The translations under genes were made by a program, and so were the position numbers. 64,000 nt of DNA from Unio delphinus (lineage: Eukaryota > Mollusca > Bivalvia > Unionida > Unionidae): assembly GCA_029339505.1 (NCBI GenBank), contig JAQISU010000057.1:5538001-5602000 (forward strand), in the 5' to 3' direction. The first letter of the stretch is position 1. Every line of letters begins with the position of its first letter. The notes under the pieces were generated by a model. That model ran no database searches and was not told where the DNA came from. It saw only the letters and a list, made by a program, of their open reading frames with translations. Positions 35,835 to 49,500 of this stretch are shown here, one piece after another.

Positions 35835-36696
35835 CATATCCTATATATACTTGGAATAATACATCGATTTTTCTTTTCAAATATTACCAGAGCAGGATCG
35901 GGGAATCTTAGTGTCATTTCCCGCGACAGATCAATTAATTAAAGGTGACATCTTTGTAATCCCAACAACGATGGATGGAGTGCCAATCATAAGCCACAGT
36001 CTCATCCTATCGTTTCCAGTTAATCAGCAGTTGTTCAGTATGGCCACCGATTACAAGTTGAAACACCTTCTTGCTTACAGCCAATTTCAAAATGGCATTC
36101 TTCTGAACGGTGATTTCGAAATGGGATTGGGGGGATCGAGAGAGTACGACCTAATGCATATTGGGTTATCAAGCCGCTTTGTAAAACTGGCTGTAGACTG
36201 GGTAAGTCACAACGTATACTGGACGGACCCGAATTTCAATTGGATAAGCATGCAGAACGAGATGTGGACAGACACGGATCTGTACACCGTTATCATTGAA
36301 ACAGATATATATGCACCGCATGGGATTGCCGTTGACCCTATAACCGGGTGAGGAATAAAAATGTTGTAATAAAGTATGACCCATTATTCCTGCCCAGTTG
36401 TATGCATAATTAATTATTTAAGTTACTAGTTGAAATATGTCAATACGAAGCGTCACAGCTACATTAAGTTAATTTTATCCCTTTTCCACAGTCTGTGTTC
36501 ATGACTTTTGTTTAATCACATTTTCCACAGTTCTCCACTCTTATTTGTCTGTACTTGGCAATCATTATTAGTCTTAATGTAATAAGATGTCCAAAGCTCA
36601 AAAAATTACACACACGCACAGAGAGAAAATGTGCATATTATGTATGACGTATCAATGATATACCACAAAACTGTATGCCAGTATATTGCTACAGTG

Positions 36697-36745
<49 letters not shown>

Positions 36746-37207
36746 GACAACAGGAAAGCATTAAATACATTGTGTGTTTGCCTTGTAGTCATATATTTGT
36801 ATCATTGAAATATAAATTCAGTACATGTAGATAAAACTTAAGGAAAGCGTAAACATTGTATTATAATGAACCATATTCTTTTAGGTTACTTGATGTAAGT
36901 TCAGTTTCAAGGTATTCATCCAGCCCAAATTCTATTTCTCTCACACTCCAGATTTTTGCTTATTTAGTCCCTTATGCATGAGAGGGGAGGGGGAACAGAA
37001 AGCAGAAAGGACTGCGATGAAATTGTGTACCATACTAAAACCATTAGAACATGTGCATTATTAATAATTTTATCGTTATTTTCATATGTCACTAATGATG
37101 AATGAGTGGAAATTAATCATTGACCTAAAATAGCACACAGTTGCACGTATTGGTATATCAAATTGCTTTATACCAACACATTAAAAGCCATGTTATCTTT
37201 AATGAAT

Positions 37208-37280
<73 letters not shown>

Positions 37281-40200
37281 AAATGAGAAATTATTTGAAA
37301 ATGTTATTTGATTTTATAATCCTTGTATATCCTTATGAATACACAGGTTTCTTTTCTGGTCGGGTATTGGAAATCTGGCAAAGATAGAAAGATCAAACTT
37401 GGTGGGGGAAGACAGACATGTCTTGACTTTTAATCTCGACTTCCCCATTAGTTTGGCTGCAGACTTCAAATCAAACTCCTTGTATTGGGTGGATTCATTC
37501 AGAGAAACGGTTGAAGTTTGTACTTACAGTGGGTTGAATAGAAGAATACTGATAAAGGATATGTCCCGAAAGTTCCTTGACATTGCTGTCTTGCAGGTAA
37601 ATAGAAACTCATACAATCTAGCTGATGAAAGACAATATGCTCAGTACATGGTTTTGATAGGCTGAAAGAAGACTGACATATAAATTAAATGGTCTGCGAC
37701 ACACCATCTTTTTAAGAAGGTTTTCTATAGCATGATACTAACAGAGTAAAGAAACACACTGACTTTAGAATGTTTAATGTTAGATATTACTCTTATCAGC
37801 AGTAAATAAGAAAGCATACCTACATTTGCTTTCACAACACCTGGGTTGAACATTTCCAAAGACAATCATGAAGCAGGATTAATTGATGTCTTATAGAGGC
37901 TATACAATCCATGTAAAGTAAGAGGAAGAAATTCAGAAAATTGACTAAACCAGCATGCAAGTGTTCTCTTATGCTAATATATAAGCGTAAAGCAGACTTT
38001 CATTTATATGTATAAAGGAAAAGGCAATGATAAGTTTAATCTTCTCGCTGTAGATTAAGTGTATCAAATGAAGCTGATTCAAGGAGAGAATCTGTTAGTA
38101 AACATATTGCTATCACAGGTGACAAATATAAGATTATATCAGTTTCTATCTTAAAAATGTTATTTGCATCACAACTTCCAAACAATGTATCTCTATATAT
38201 TTTCTGATATATTTATGCATTTTCAGGATTTTCTGTATGTGACGGATTATGGACAAAAGAAGCTTCTTTATATGAACAAGACAAATGATGTTCTGAATGT
38301 AAAAAGCATTGGGTTTTCTCATGGTCCTGTTGGAGTTGCTGCATATAGTCCTGATATACAACCAGTTCTGTCAAATGGTGATTGGAACCTTTATATTTTT
38401 ATAATGTTATATCTCAAGTATGATTTCAAATTCAGTGTAATTCTTAGCCAAATTATGTGTTGTGGATGGTATGATATAAACTAAAAACTGAAACTTCTTT
38501 AATTTTTAGGTATATGAGGAAATAACCAGATGCATGCATTATTTAGCATGATACATTTAAATAAATATTATGAGGGGACTAAGGACATGGTTCATTTTGT
38601 AAGGGAACTTAAAACATGCTACATTTTGTGAGGGAATTAAAGACACGAGATATTTTGTGGTGGACTAAAGACATTGTACAGTTTGTAAATGGACTAGTGA
38701 CCCGGTTTAATTTGACCTAAATCAGGCATAAACAGAGAGCACTAAATTAGGGATTACCTTTTCAATAGTAAGTTAATATCAAAGAAAAGGAAATCATTTT
38801 AAAAATCAGTTTTTTTACAACTATAACTTTTAAGTACATAACTAAGCAGGTAAATGTATCTGCTACATTTGACGACATTTTGTTTTGCTATTAAATCATT
38901 AAGTTAGAACTATTCCACTACCTTACATTTTACAAATTAGTCCCACCTCACCCATGTATAACAGTATTTAGACACATAGCCACCGCACTGTATTTTGACA
39001 AATATAGGTATTCCTACCTGTATCCAAATTCATTTGACCATGTCTGGCCAGATGTATTGATTTATGTCCATTGAATGCTGTTCAAATGATGATCACATAC
39101 AGGCCATCAGTGTATGTAATGTGAAGTGTGGGTCGGGCAGAACTCCATAGTATTTTGAATAAGTGTTTACCCCTCAGGCTTGCAACAAGGTTCTCTAATC
39201 AGGTACTACAATAGCTTAACTCCAATAATTGTTCATGTTTTGTATTTTGAGACCTGCAGAAAATACAAACTTATGGTATTATACCCGATTGATCATATTC
39301 ATGTGAGATGCTGATGTACTTAAAATAGATTAATAAGACATCTACTGATGCATGCTCATGATCGAAAAATTAACAGATTTAGTAGGCATATCCCTGTTAG
39401 TGGTTGTCTCCCCTGTCAATAAAAGAAGACATCACAACAAAGAACAACTAAATTCATCTAAAATATCAACAAATGAATACGATGGTACACAAACAAATTA
39501 ATTAGCAAAATAAAGCTGATTATGTCAAAAAATTAGTTTTTAAATATAATGTTTTGCATAATGACATTATGTAATTTGTCCTAAATTTTATGGGATCAGT
39601 AGGACAAATTTAAGGTGAGGCAGTTGTTCTACCCAAAGATAAATCTTACAGATTCCATCAATACCAAATAGGGTCAGTAACAAATCGTATAAGTAATAAT
39701 TTGAGCTTGCTGCCTAAATTAAAATTGCTTTGTTAGTATTTTAAGCACTATATCTCGCAATTATATCATTTTCCCAGTGTCATGTCCTGCCAATTGTTCT
39801 GATATTTGTGTGGAACTGCCAGCTGGTCATCGATGTCTCTGCAGAGAGGGTTATCTCTACAATGAATCCTCCAACCAATGTCAAGGTAGTATGCTCGCAA
39901 TATAGATAGCTTAAATATGGAACATTAATAAATGATTTAAGTTGATTTATTACATACATCTCATAATGCTGAATGTGTAACTAGATTTAGTACAGATATA
40001 GAATGAGCTGGTATTATTGAATTAAAATTATTAAATCCAGACAGTTCCTACTGTTAACATTCCATGTAATATTTCCATCCATTCTCAATTTTCCATGTTT
40101 GTCATGGTAGTCTAATACACTAGTATATAATAATGTTAGTTTTGCCACATTGTATTTTTATGGCTACAAAACTTTCTCATTCACCATATATAAATGCAAA

Positions 40201-40524
40201 AAACTGACAAGCAATAGTGCAAAACTAGTACTCTCTAGCCTGAGTGCTTTCGACTCTTAATGAGTCTTTATCAAAGGCAAATACAGAATATAAACAAGAC
40301 AGACAAATAAAATACAAAAACCGTGTTTACAAAACTTTACATGCCTGTTTCTACAGGAATTAAACCTTTAAAGAGAGTCGAAAATGCTCAGGCTAGAGAG
40401 ATACTAGTTTTGCACTGTTGCTTGTCATTTTTTTGCATTTATCTTAATCAATCCCTGACACATGTGATCCCTTGCTGGATCCAGTGCATTTGAAAGTACT
40501 GTTATATGCCATATGATTTGTATT

Positions 40525-40586
<62 letters not shown>

Positions 40587-43500
40587 TGTTATTTTTTATT
40601 TTTATACATGTTTACTTTGATTTGAGTTCATGAGGTTGGTATTCCCCTTGAAAATAAACATGGTCTCCCTGATCTTTGCCAGATAGCCTGCAAAAATTTA
40701 AGTTATACTTAACAGACCTGTTTAAAAATGATAACAGTATTTTCAGAAAATTATATCATTAAAAACGTTGGGGGGGATGTATATAAAGTTGTTTACATTA
40801 GAATTATTTTTTTCTATTTTAACAACTGTATTGTAATCAGACCTCTAGTTCTGTTATAATTTACGATCATTTTTTAAATTAAATTTATTGCTTGGAGATG
40901 CAAAGTGCTCGTTGAAACTTTAGGACTAAATCAATACTTTGGAATTATTGTGATTTTTTTTCAAGAACCTTCAGGATTATATCATTGTGATATATCAAGA
41001 ATGTTAACACATCATCACATTTAAGACTACTGACTCATCAGCACATTCAAGATTGGAATTCATTTGTAACATAACTGGAATTCATTTTGGAATACTCTGC
41101 ACTTTGGAACATGTTATACAAATTGTATAATATTTGGGATTTAATTCATAATCCTGTAAATTGCTTTAAATTTTCTCTTTGTATTCTTGTAAAATAAATT
41201 ATTTGTTGAATTGTACAAACCATGTTGTTTTCACTTTTTCTATTATTATTAAAGTGACATCTGACTATTATTAAATCATGTCTGATTATTATTAAAATCA
41301 TGTCTGACTATTATTAAAATCATGTCTGGCTGAGTATTATTAAATCATGTCTGACTGAGTATTATTAAAATCATGTCTGATTGAGTATTATTGAAATCAT
41401 GTTTGACTGAGTATTATTGAGAGGTAACATTCATCTTCCTGAGGATCTTACATAGTTGCTAATTTCAGATCAGTTTTATCAAATGAGCATAACTGCATCT
41501 ATCTTTTGCAAATATTGGTGGGTAAATGGCATATTTCACATAATAATATTTGAATTAGCACCACTGCACAAAGAAAAAAATATTCAAATTAGACAAAGTT
41601 CAAGAACAGAATCATAAAATTACCTTGAAATACATTTGGAATCCTCCTTGGTCTTACATGAGGCTATTTGTGATGGCATGAGGGTGTTACTATTATGTGT
41701 TATACATAACTTAACACAAATAATATAGGATAATATATAAATGCAGACATCAGTTTATTTCACAAAAAATATTGGCACCAAATTGTAAAATTCAGTAAAG
41801 GTTTCTTTTTCACAAGTAACAAGGAAAGAGACATACATATTGAATCACATTCTTAGGGTATTGAAATTTGATATATCAAAAGACAAAAGCATCCCACAAA
41901 AGTAAATGTGAGACTAGTTGCAGTGATTTTTGCTGAGATTCTATCATCTCTGAGTTGTGAGAAATACTTTACATGCATAATCTTCCTGTAGATATACTCT
42001 TGAAAAGATGATGAACGAATGTAGACATAAAATTTTAATTTTTCAGAAAATCTAGGAATATTTCACAGAGGAATTTTAATCAGCAATGCAACCTCCATCT
42101 GTGTGTTGGACATAAGAACCTTAGCAACACATCAAAAGTACCCCCTTCAGTGTTTCCTGGATGCCAGTAATGTCACCTTCATGGCTATGAAAATGGCACA
42201 GCGACAGATCTTCTTCACAAACAGCTCAGGGATCTATTACGCTTCAGTGGATAGCCCAAATATAATACAACTTATGCCCTCAACTAATAATATCAGTGGT
42301 AAGTGATGGCAATAGTAAGTGAGGATATGTTTATTAATCTTTACTGAGCTATGTTCAGCTCAGCATTTGGACATCATTTATGCTACCCATGGACGTTTTG
42401 ATTTATAGTAATATCTGTTTACATCCTCACATGTCTTGTTCAGCTATGTTCAGCTCAGACTTTGGACATCATTTATGCTACCCATGGACGTTTTTATTTA
42501 TTCATAGGTAAATATGTTTACATGTTTACATCCACAAATGTCTTTTTGGTGTCAATGTCTTAAAGTCATGTATTTCTATCATTGGATAGGCCTTAAAGCT
42601 GGGTTTGTAACTGATTACTTATTACGCAAACACTACCACACTCATCTTGCAGTTCTCTAAAAGAATAAGATTCCTCTCTCTGCAATCAAGTCAAGGTTAT
42701 ACACTTCTGAACATACTATATTAATGCTTTTGAAGATCCGTACATGTTTGAAATTTGTCACTGATAGCTTTGAAGAAAAAAATACATGGTTTTCCTGGAC
42801 TAGCACTGGATGTTCATTACTTAGGTAAAAACTGAAGTCATGTTGGAAGTCTCTTTCAACAGATGGCAGCAGACATATCCCTTTTTTCTTATATGTTTGG
42901 ACTGGTTCCAAATTATGTATTTATTCTTATATGATAGTATTGGTTCCAGATGATGTATTAGTTTTTATATGCTAGGATTGGTTCCAGATGATTTATTAGT
43001 TTTTATATGCTTGGGCTGGTTCTAAATATATATTAGTTCTTATACGCTTGGACTGGTTCCAAATGATGTATTAGTTCTTGTATTCTTGGACTGGTTCCAA
43101 ATGATATATTAGTTCTTATATGCTTGGACTGGTTCTAGATGAGATTAGTTCTTATTTGCTAAGATTGGTTCTAGATGATGTATTAGTTCTTATATGCTTG
43201 GACTGGTTCCAGACAATATATTAGTTATTGTATGCTTGGACTGGTTCCAAATGGTTTGATGAGTTCAACTTTATAATATCAGCTGTATTCAAACATTGCA
43301 GTCACATTTGGTGATTAAGATGTTTTTCTTTTTTTCTTACAAAGGCAGTATGACAATTATTTATTTATGTTGTAGACATTAATGTTAAAATAAAGGTCAA
43401 ACAACTTTTGCTATTGAGCATCCACAACAGCACCCAGGAAGAACTTTACCCTTGGACTCATACTCTTGTCCCTTTAAACATTTGTAAAAAGGTGTATGAT

Positions 43501-46500
43501 TTATTTCTTGCATGTAAGTCATTTCTTTTCCTGACAATGATGTGTAACTGAAGACATAGTAGTTTGGAATATCTATTGTCAGTTGAAATGCATGACTATC
43601 AGTGAGAAGCCAGTGGATTGCTATTACTTAAACAAAGTCATGCATAGTGATTCTTCAGTTGAGTATCAAATAGCCGTGCACTTGCCTAACCTGTGTTGCA
43701 AATTTTGTTTCATTTAGGCCTGTCATTCGACTGGATTGATGACAACATCTACTGGTGTGAGAAAACAACAGGCACAATCAATGTTTTATCTTTACGTACC
43801 AGATCTTCCACGACCATCATTTCCAATCTCATGGAACCAAGGGATGTCCTTGTTGTACCACATTACAGGTATGAGAGTAAATTGGTTTCAGTGGTAAGTC
43901 AAGTAGGCATATTGGCTGAATATGGCCATTTAGAGTGAAAAAAAATTATGTTCCCACAAGAAAGTATTGCGTCCCCAGAAGATAAACCTCTTATTACCAC
44001 AAAAAACATGGTTGCTGGTTAAAGTCACCAAACGAAAGTCACCTTTCTATGAAAAAATACTGTTATCACAAAAGTGTTGCTTTGTTCCCACAATGAAATA
44101 TTGCATTTTTCACAAGGAAACCATTTTATTCTAGCATGAAAATATGTTTCCACAGCCATCAAAAATATTACATCCACAGCAAGAAGTTGGTTGAAATTGT
44201 ATCTGCATATTTTTCTTTAAAGTTGTAACAAAATGTTATCATGTTGTAAAAGTATCATGCAGTGAGAACCATATTTCCTTATAATAAATTATTAAAATTA
44301 AATAATTAAAATTAAAGTTGCTATGAAATCTATGAAATTATTTAATGTCTTCAAAGTGATGAACAAATAAATTTCCTCTCTATACAATGAGTAATAAATA
44401 CTCTGCACTAATAAAATGGGAGCCTGCTTTTTGTCTAGTATATTGAAGACTTTTTAAAAAAAAACAATTCCTTATTTGGCCTTGGTATAATGTAATTTTT
44501 ACTTCTTATGGACTTTAAATTTGGAGTACCATCAGCTTCTCTTTGGCAAAAAATATTGCTTAGATAGACATGATTGGCTTTTCCTGATACTTTATACATC
44601 AATTTGGCCTTTCTAAGAAATATTATTTCATGTACTGTTAAAAAAATCTTGATATTATTCAGTGCATACTGGAAATTGTCTATAGACTGATCTAGAATTA
44701 AATGCCAAGCCTTGTGTTTTTATGTTTGAAATATTGGTAGAAGTATTACACCAAATTGCATTAAAACAGTCCAGATATGACTGAATATAACTTTTATAAA
44801 ACAAATTAACCCTATACTGAAGAAGAATTTATGTTTTGATTTTACTCAATAACCAAATTAAACTTTTTTGAAACATGATTAATGTGAATTGACTAAGTAA
44901 GATTCTTATCTAGGAATACACCATGAGACTGGTGTTTTCACAATATTTCAGCGACCTTCAAAACTAATTTGTTTATGATTGATGATGTCATGGTTCTATT
45001 TTGGCATTAGGTTTGTTGCCTCAGACAAATACCCAAGGAAACATATAATACATGGACTCGGTATAAATATCTCAGTGGCAAAGTTTGTGTCATTAGAGAT
45101 TTTAAATTTGTAATTTTTAGACAAATACATTTATTTGAAAGAAGATTAAACACAGCAATTTCAGAAAGGGTTCAAAATAAACATGAAATGTTTTTATTTA
45201 TTGTTATGGTACATACTAGTAGATAAGAGTCTATGGTAAACTTCACTGAAAAGAAAAGAATGCTTCATTCAGTTTTATGCAATATAACCATCTGTCCCAT
45301 ACTTAAAAATTATACATTTTACTCAGTGCACTTGTCGTCCTTATGTGACTTCATCTGTATAAATAAAGATTGACACAATATTTTCTTGTTTGGAATAATG
45401 AGATAGATTGCCAAAATATAACAATACCGTAACTATAGCAATGCATCCTACATAGGCATTATTATTTTCTCACATCGGTTTACCTGAAATTGGGCATTGA
45501 ATTACACCAGAATAATAATAATAATAATAATAATAATGAAGACTTTGTATAGTGCCTAATCTTTCAAAGCTCTAAGCACTTTACACCATCAATAATGATA
45601 TGACTACACTACAGAACAACAAATGACAAAAACAATGAAATTGGAAAACATAAAAACATGCTGAAAACATATAAGATATAAAACATGATTAGGTCGCTAA
45701 GTTTGTCCCTGCAGTCGAAACAGGTAAGTCTTAAGAACACTCTTAAAAGGAACCACTGTGTCTTTGTGTCTAATTTCAATGGGCAATTCATTCCACATCG
45801 CTGGGCCCTGGTGTGCAAACGAACGTTGTCCATATGACTTTGTTTTCACCTTGCAAACAATGAGTATACGATTATAAGAAGAAGAGCGTAAGGATCTAGC
45901 TGGTGTATACACATGGGTGAGGCTGGATAGGTATGTTGGACTGGAGTCTGTCATTGAAACATAGCACAGAGAACAAATTTTGTGTTTGATTCTGTATCGA
46001 ATCAATAGCCAGTGTAGGGTGCAGAGCAGTGGTGAGGTGTGTTCTGATTGAGGTACTCTAAAGATAATCCGTGCAGCTGTGTTTTGAACTTTTTGAAGTT
46101 TCTGGAGTAAATATTGTGATGAACCAGACAGAATTGAGTTACAATAGTCCAGTCTTGAAAGTACTAATGAACACACAAGTGTTTTAGTGGCATCAACTGA
46201 AAGATATTTACGAATTTAACTGATGCGTCTCAATTCAAGATATGCAGCCCTGCATATGTTCCTGACATGTTGGTGCAGTGTGAGAGTTCTCTCTAGAGTA
46301 ATGCCTAGGTTTCGTACTGACTGTGAGAATTTAATGTTGGTGTTGCTGATATTTATTGTCTGAGGTAAAGGATGTGAATGAGAAAGTCTTTGTGTTTTGA
46401 TCAGAATAGCCTCAGTTTTATCATCATTCATCTGCAGCTTGTTACATGTCATCCATGATTTCACATCAGAAATGCACTTCTCTACTCCATGGATGGTAGC

Positions 46501-49500
46501 ATCAACTTCAGTTGGATGGCTAGATTTGTATATTTTGGTGTCATCAGCATAAAATTGGTGCAACACTGGGTGATGATCTATGACACTTGAGAGCGGCTGA
46601 GTGTACAGAATGAAGAGAACAGATCCAAGAGCAGATCCCTGTGGAACACCACAACATACTTCAACTGGGCTGGAGTGTATTCCATTTGCAGATATAATTT
46701 GTGTCCTGTTGACTAAGTAGGACTTGAACCACTGTAAGCCTATATTCTGAATGCCAAATACATGCTGGAGACGGTGAAGTAATATATCATGGTCTATTGT
46801 GTCAAATGCTGCAGATAAATCCAAGAGAGTGAGGACTGTAATCTTTCCACTATCCAAAGAGAGAATGTCACTAAATACTTTCAGAAGAGTAGTTTCCGTA
46901 CTGTGGCAAGGGCGATATGCAGACTGTACATTGCTAAAAAGACTGTTTGAATTCAAATGAGATACAAGTTGAGTTAAAACAACCCTTTCTAAGATTTTTT
47001 ATATGAATGAGAGATTAGAAACTGGGCAGTAGTTCTTTAAATCGTTATGGTCCAGTGTTGGTTACTTCAGCAGTGGCTTTACGATGGCAGTTTTGAAAAA
47101 TGATAGGAATTCCCCTGATGAGAGAGAGATATTAATAACATCAGTTAGTGAAGGCAATATTGGGTCTAAGCACTCAAGCAGCAGTGGTGTTGGAATTGGA
47201 TCAAGTTCACAAGACTTTGGTGCACTTTTCATTACGATTGTCCATACTAAATCAATAGAAACAGGTTCAAATGCTCCTAACAGTTGTCGCTGAAATTCTG
47301 CATCATAACTGTATGGTGACGAATTAGTTGAAATTGGACTGTCAAGCAAATCTCTAATGGTTTGTACTTTGTCATTGAAGAAATTTGCAAATTGGTCTAG
47401 TAGGTCTAGTGGAGAGAAGGTTGTTGGAAGTGGGGTGCATTTGTTCCTTGACATTAGTTTGCTAGTTATCTCGAAGAGCTCTTTGCAGCTGGAACTCTCC
47501 GTGATCTTAGTACTGTAGTGGGATGATTTGGTTAAATGGACTATGTTTGTGACGTTCTTCTTAGCGGCTTCATAGATTTGTTTATGAATAGTGAGTCTGG
47601 TGGAAAGCCAAAGCCTCTCTGCTTTTCACCGATGTCTTTTAGCAGTGCAAAGCTGGTCCCGAACACTGCTATACCATGGAGAACACTTTTTTATTGATAC
47701 TCTGCATTTGGTGGCTGGGGCATGTTTTTCCAGCACTGAACTCAGGCAGTTGTCAAGTTGTTCCGCTGTTGGATGTAAGAAAGTTGTTAGGTTTTATTGG
47801 ATGTCATGCATGAATTTGGTTCTATTTATCATACGGAGGTTTCTCTTAGTAGCAAATAGAGGTGGAGGGTTTGGGACTGATACATCGAGATGGAATACAA
47901 TGCAGAGGTGATCCAATGCAAGGTCGTGGGATACAAGGGTGGATTGCAGAATATTATCATCAGGTCTATAAAGAAACCAGTCTAAAATGTGACCAAGTTT
48001 ATAGGTAGGTTGGTTAACTGACTGTTTAAGATTGAAAACATGAACGGAATCTAGTATTGTTAAAACTTTGTTAGTTTTTCAAATAATTATTTTCATGAAT
48101 GAAGGAACAACTTTACAATATATAAATGTCAATCGGTACCAGTTTTGTACGAGTTACAATCCATTTTTGGAAACCTGGAACAGTGTGCTTCCCCTTGTGA
48201 CTCTATTGGGAGAGGACCCGCAAACCATACTCTCCTACACAATTTTTTACAGCTTTCTTTTGATGGAAGACCAAAGTCATGTCTGTAATTGAGGTGTAAA
48301 AAACTGGAGTAATGATGGAGGTAGCAAACCACTAATTATTTTATAGCAAGAGAACAAGTTTACTGGTAGAGTGCTAGATATATTTAGATGACCTCTTGGT
48401 TTGTAAATGGATTTAAACACATTTCTCCATTAGACATTTCATAAACGTTTATCAATATACTACAGTTGACAAAATAATATTTACTTTTTTTATATCCTGT
48501 ATAAACAATAGCATATGGACTTTCAGTGCATTGTTATTGGGTGCATACCAGGCAGTCTCTCTTTAGCAGCACAAATCACTTGAAAAGGATGCAAAGCACC
48601 TGTTTTTCAGGAGTAAAATTTTAAAACTATTGAATGGAAACAGTTGTGGATTGTATGATAATCAAATGAAGAAATTAAATATATATTTTTATATATTGAG
48701 ATTAAATTCTATGGAGAATGAATTTTTAATTGTCTGATCCTTGTAAGCCTCTGATGTTGAAATGGATGCAGTTCATTTATGCATGTGCCACTTCTGAAAT
48801 TCCAACTGAAGGCATCACAGTTTATGTTTTGCAGTGCTACTTCTGGCAATTCTTTTGGCATAGTTTTATAAAAAAAAAATTATAGACATAACACAGCAAT
48901 TATTTCTTCTAAAGCAGACTGTTTATTTTCTTTCTTCAGGAAACTCTTTTGGATATCTGGAAAAGACAACTCTGTGGTACAGGTATCGAGCCTCACTGGT
49001 AATGCCACTTCTACCATCAGCAACAGCTCTAGAAATAGTGAGCCACATTCACTTAAGTTCAACCCTTTATCACAAGTGTAAGTTACTTTTCTTTTCTTCT
49101 TTTCTTTGATTGGCTATGCCTCATCTTACTCAATTATTCTTCTGAGTGCAGCAAGAGAAAGAATGACATTCTCAAATGTGTTGCATCTTTGTGCATTTAA
49201 GGAACTAAATAATGTTTTTGCTGCCATTATAAATCAATCATAAAGTTAGCTGTCACTTTAGTAGTGTTTTAATAGCAAAATATAACTGCATGTATACCCC
49301 AAAGTGTCAAGAATTCTTTTTGCAAGGAATATAATCTAAGCCTTATGCACTCTGTAGTTTTACCATTTGGATGGATATTGTCTATGATATATTAAATTAA
49401 TTTTGGAAGATCACATAATACATGTAAATTTCATTCTATATTTTTACATTTTATTGTAATACACAATTCTCTCAAATTAACAACATTTACATTATTGAAT

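Larger units (their letters stand above)
43869..48939 (+). other. Intron g-h (5.07 kb)
   Basis: GT-AG intron. 43940-44190 has loosely repeated 'ttcccacaagaaa...attgc' words. 44200-45480 is unique AT-rich sequence. A minus-strand LINE fills about 45490-48065. 48070-48930 has no recognised feature. Confidence 0.75.
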
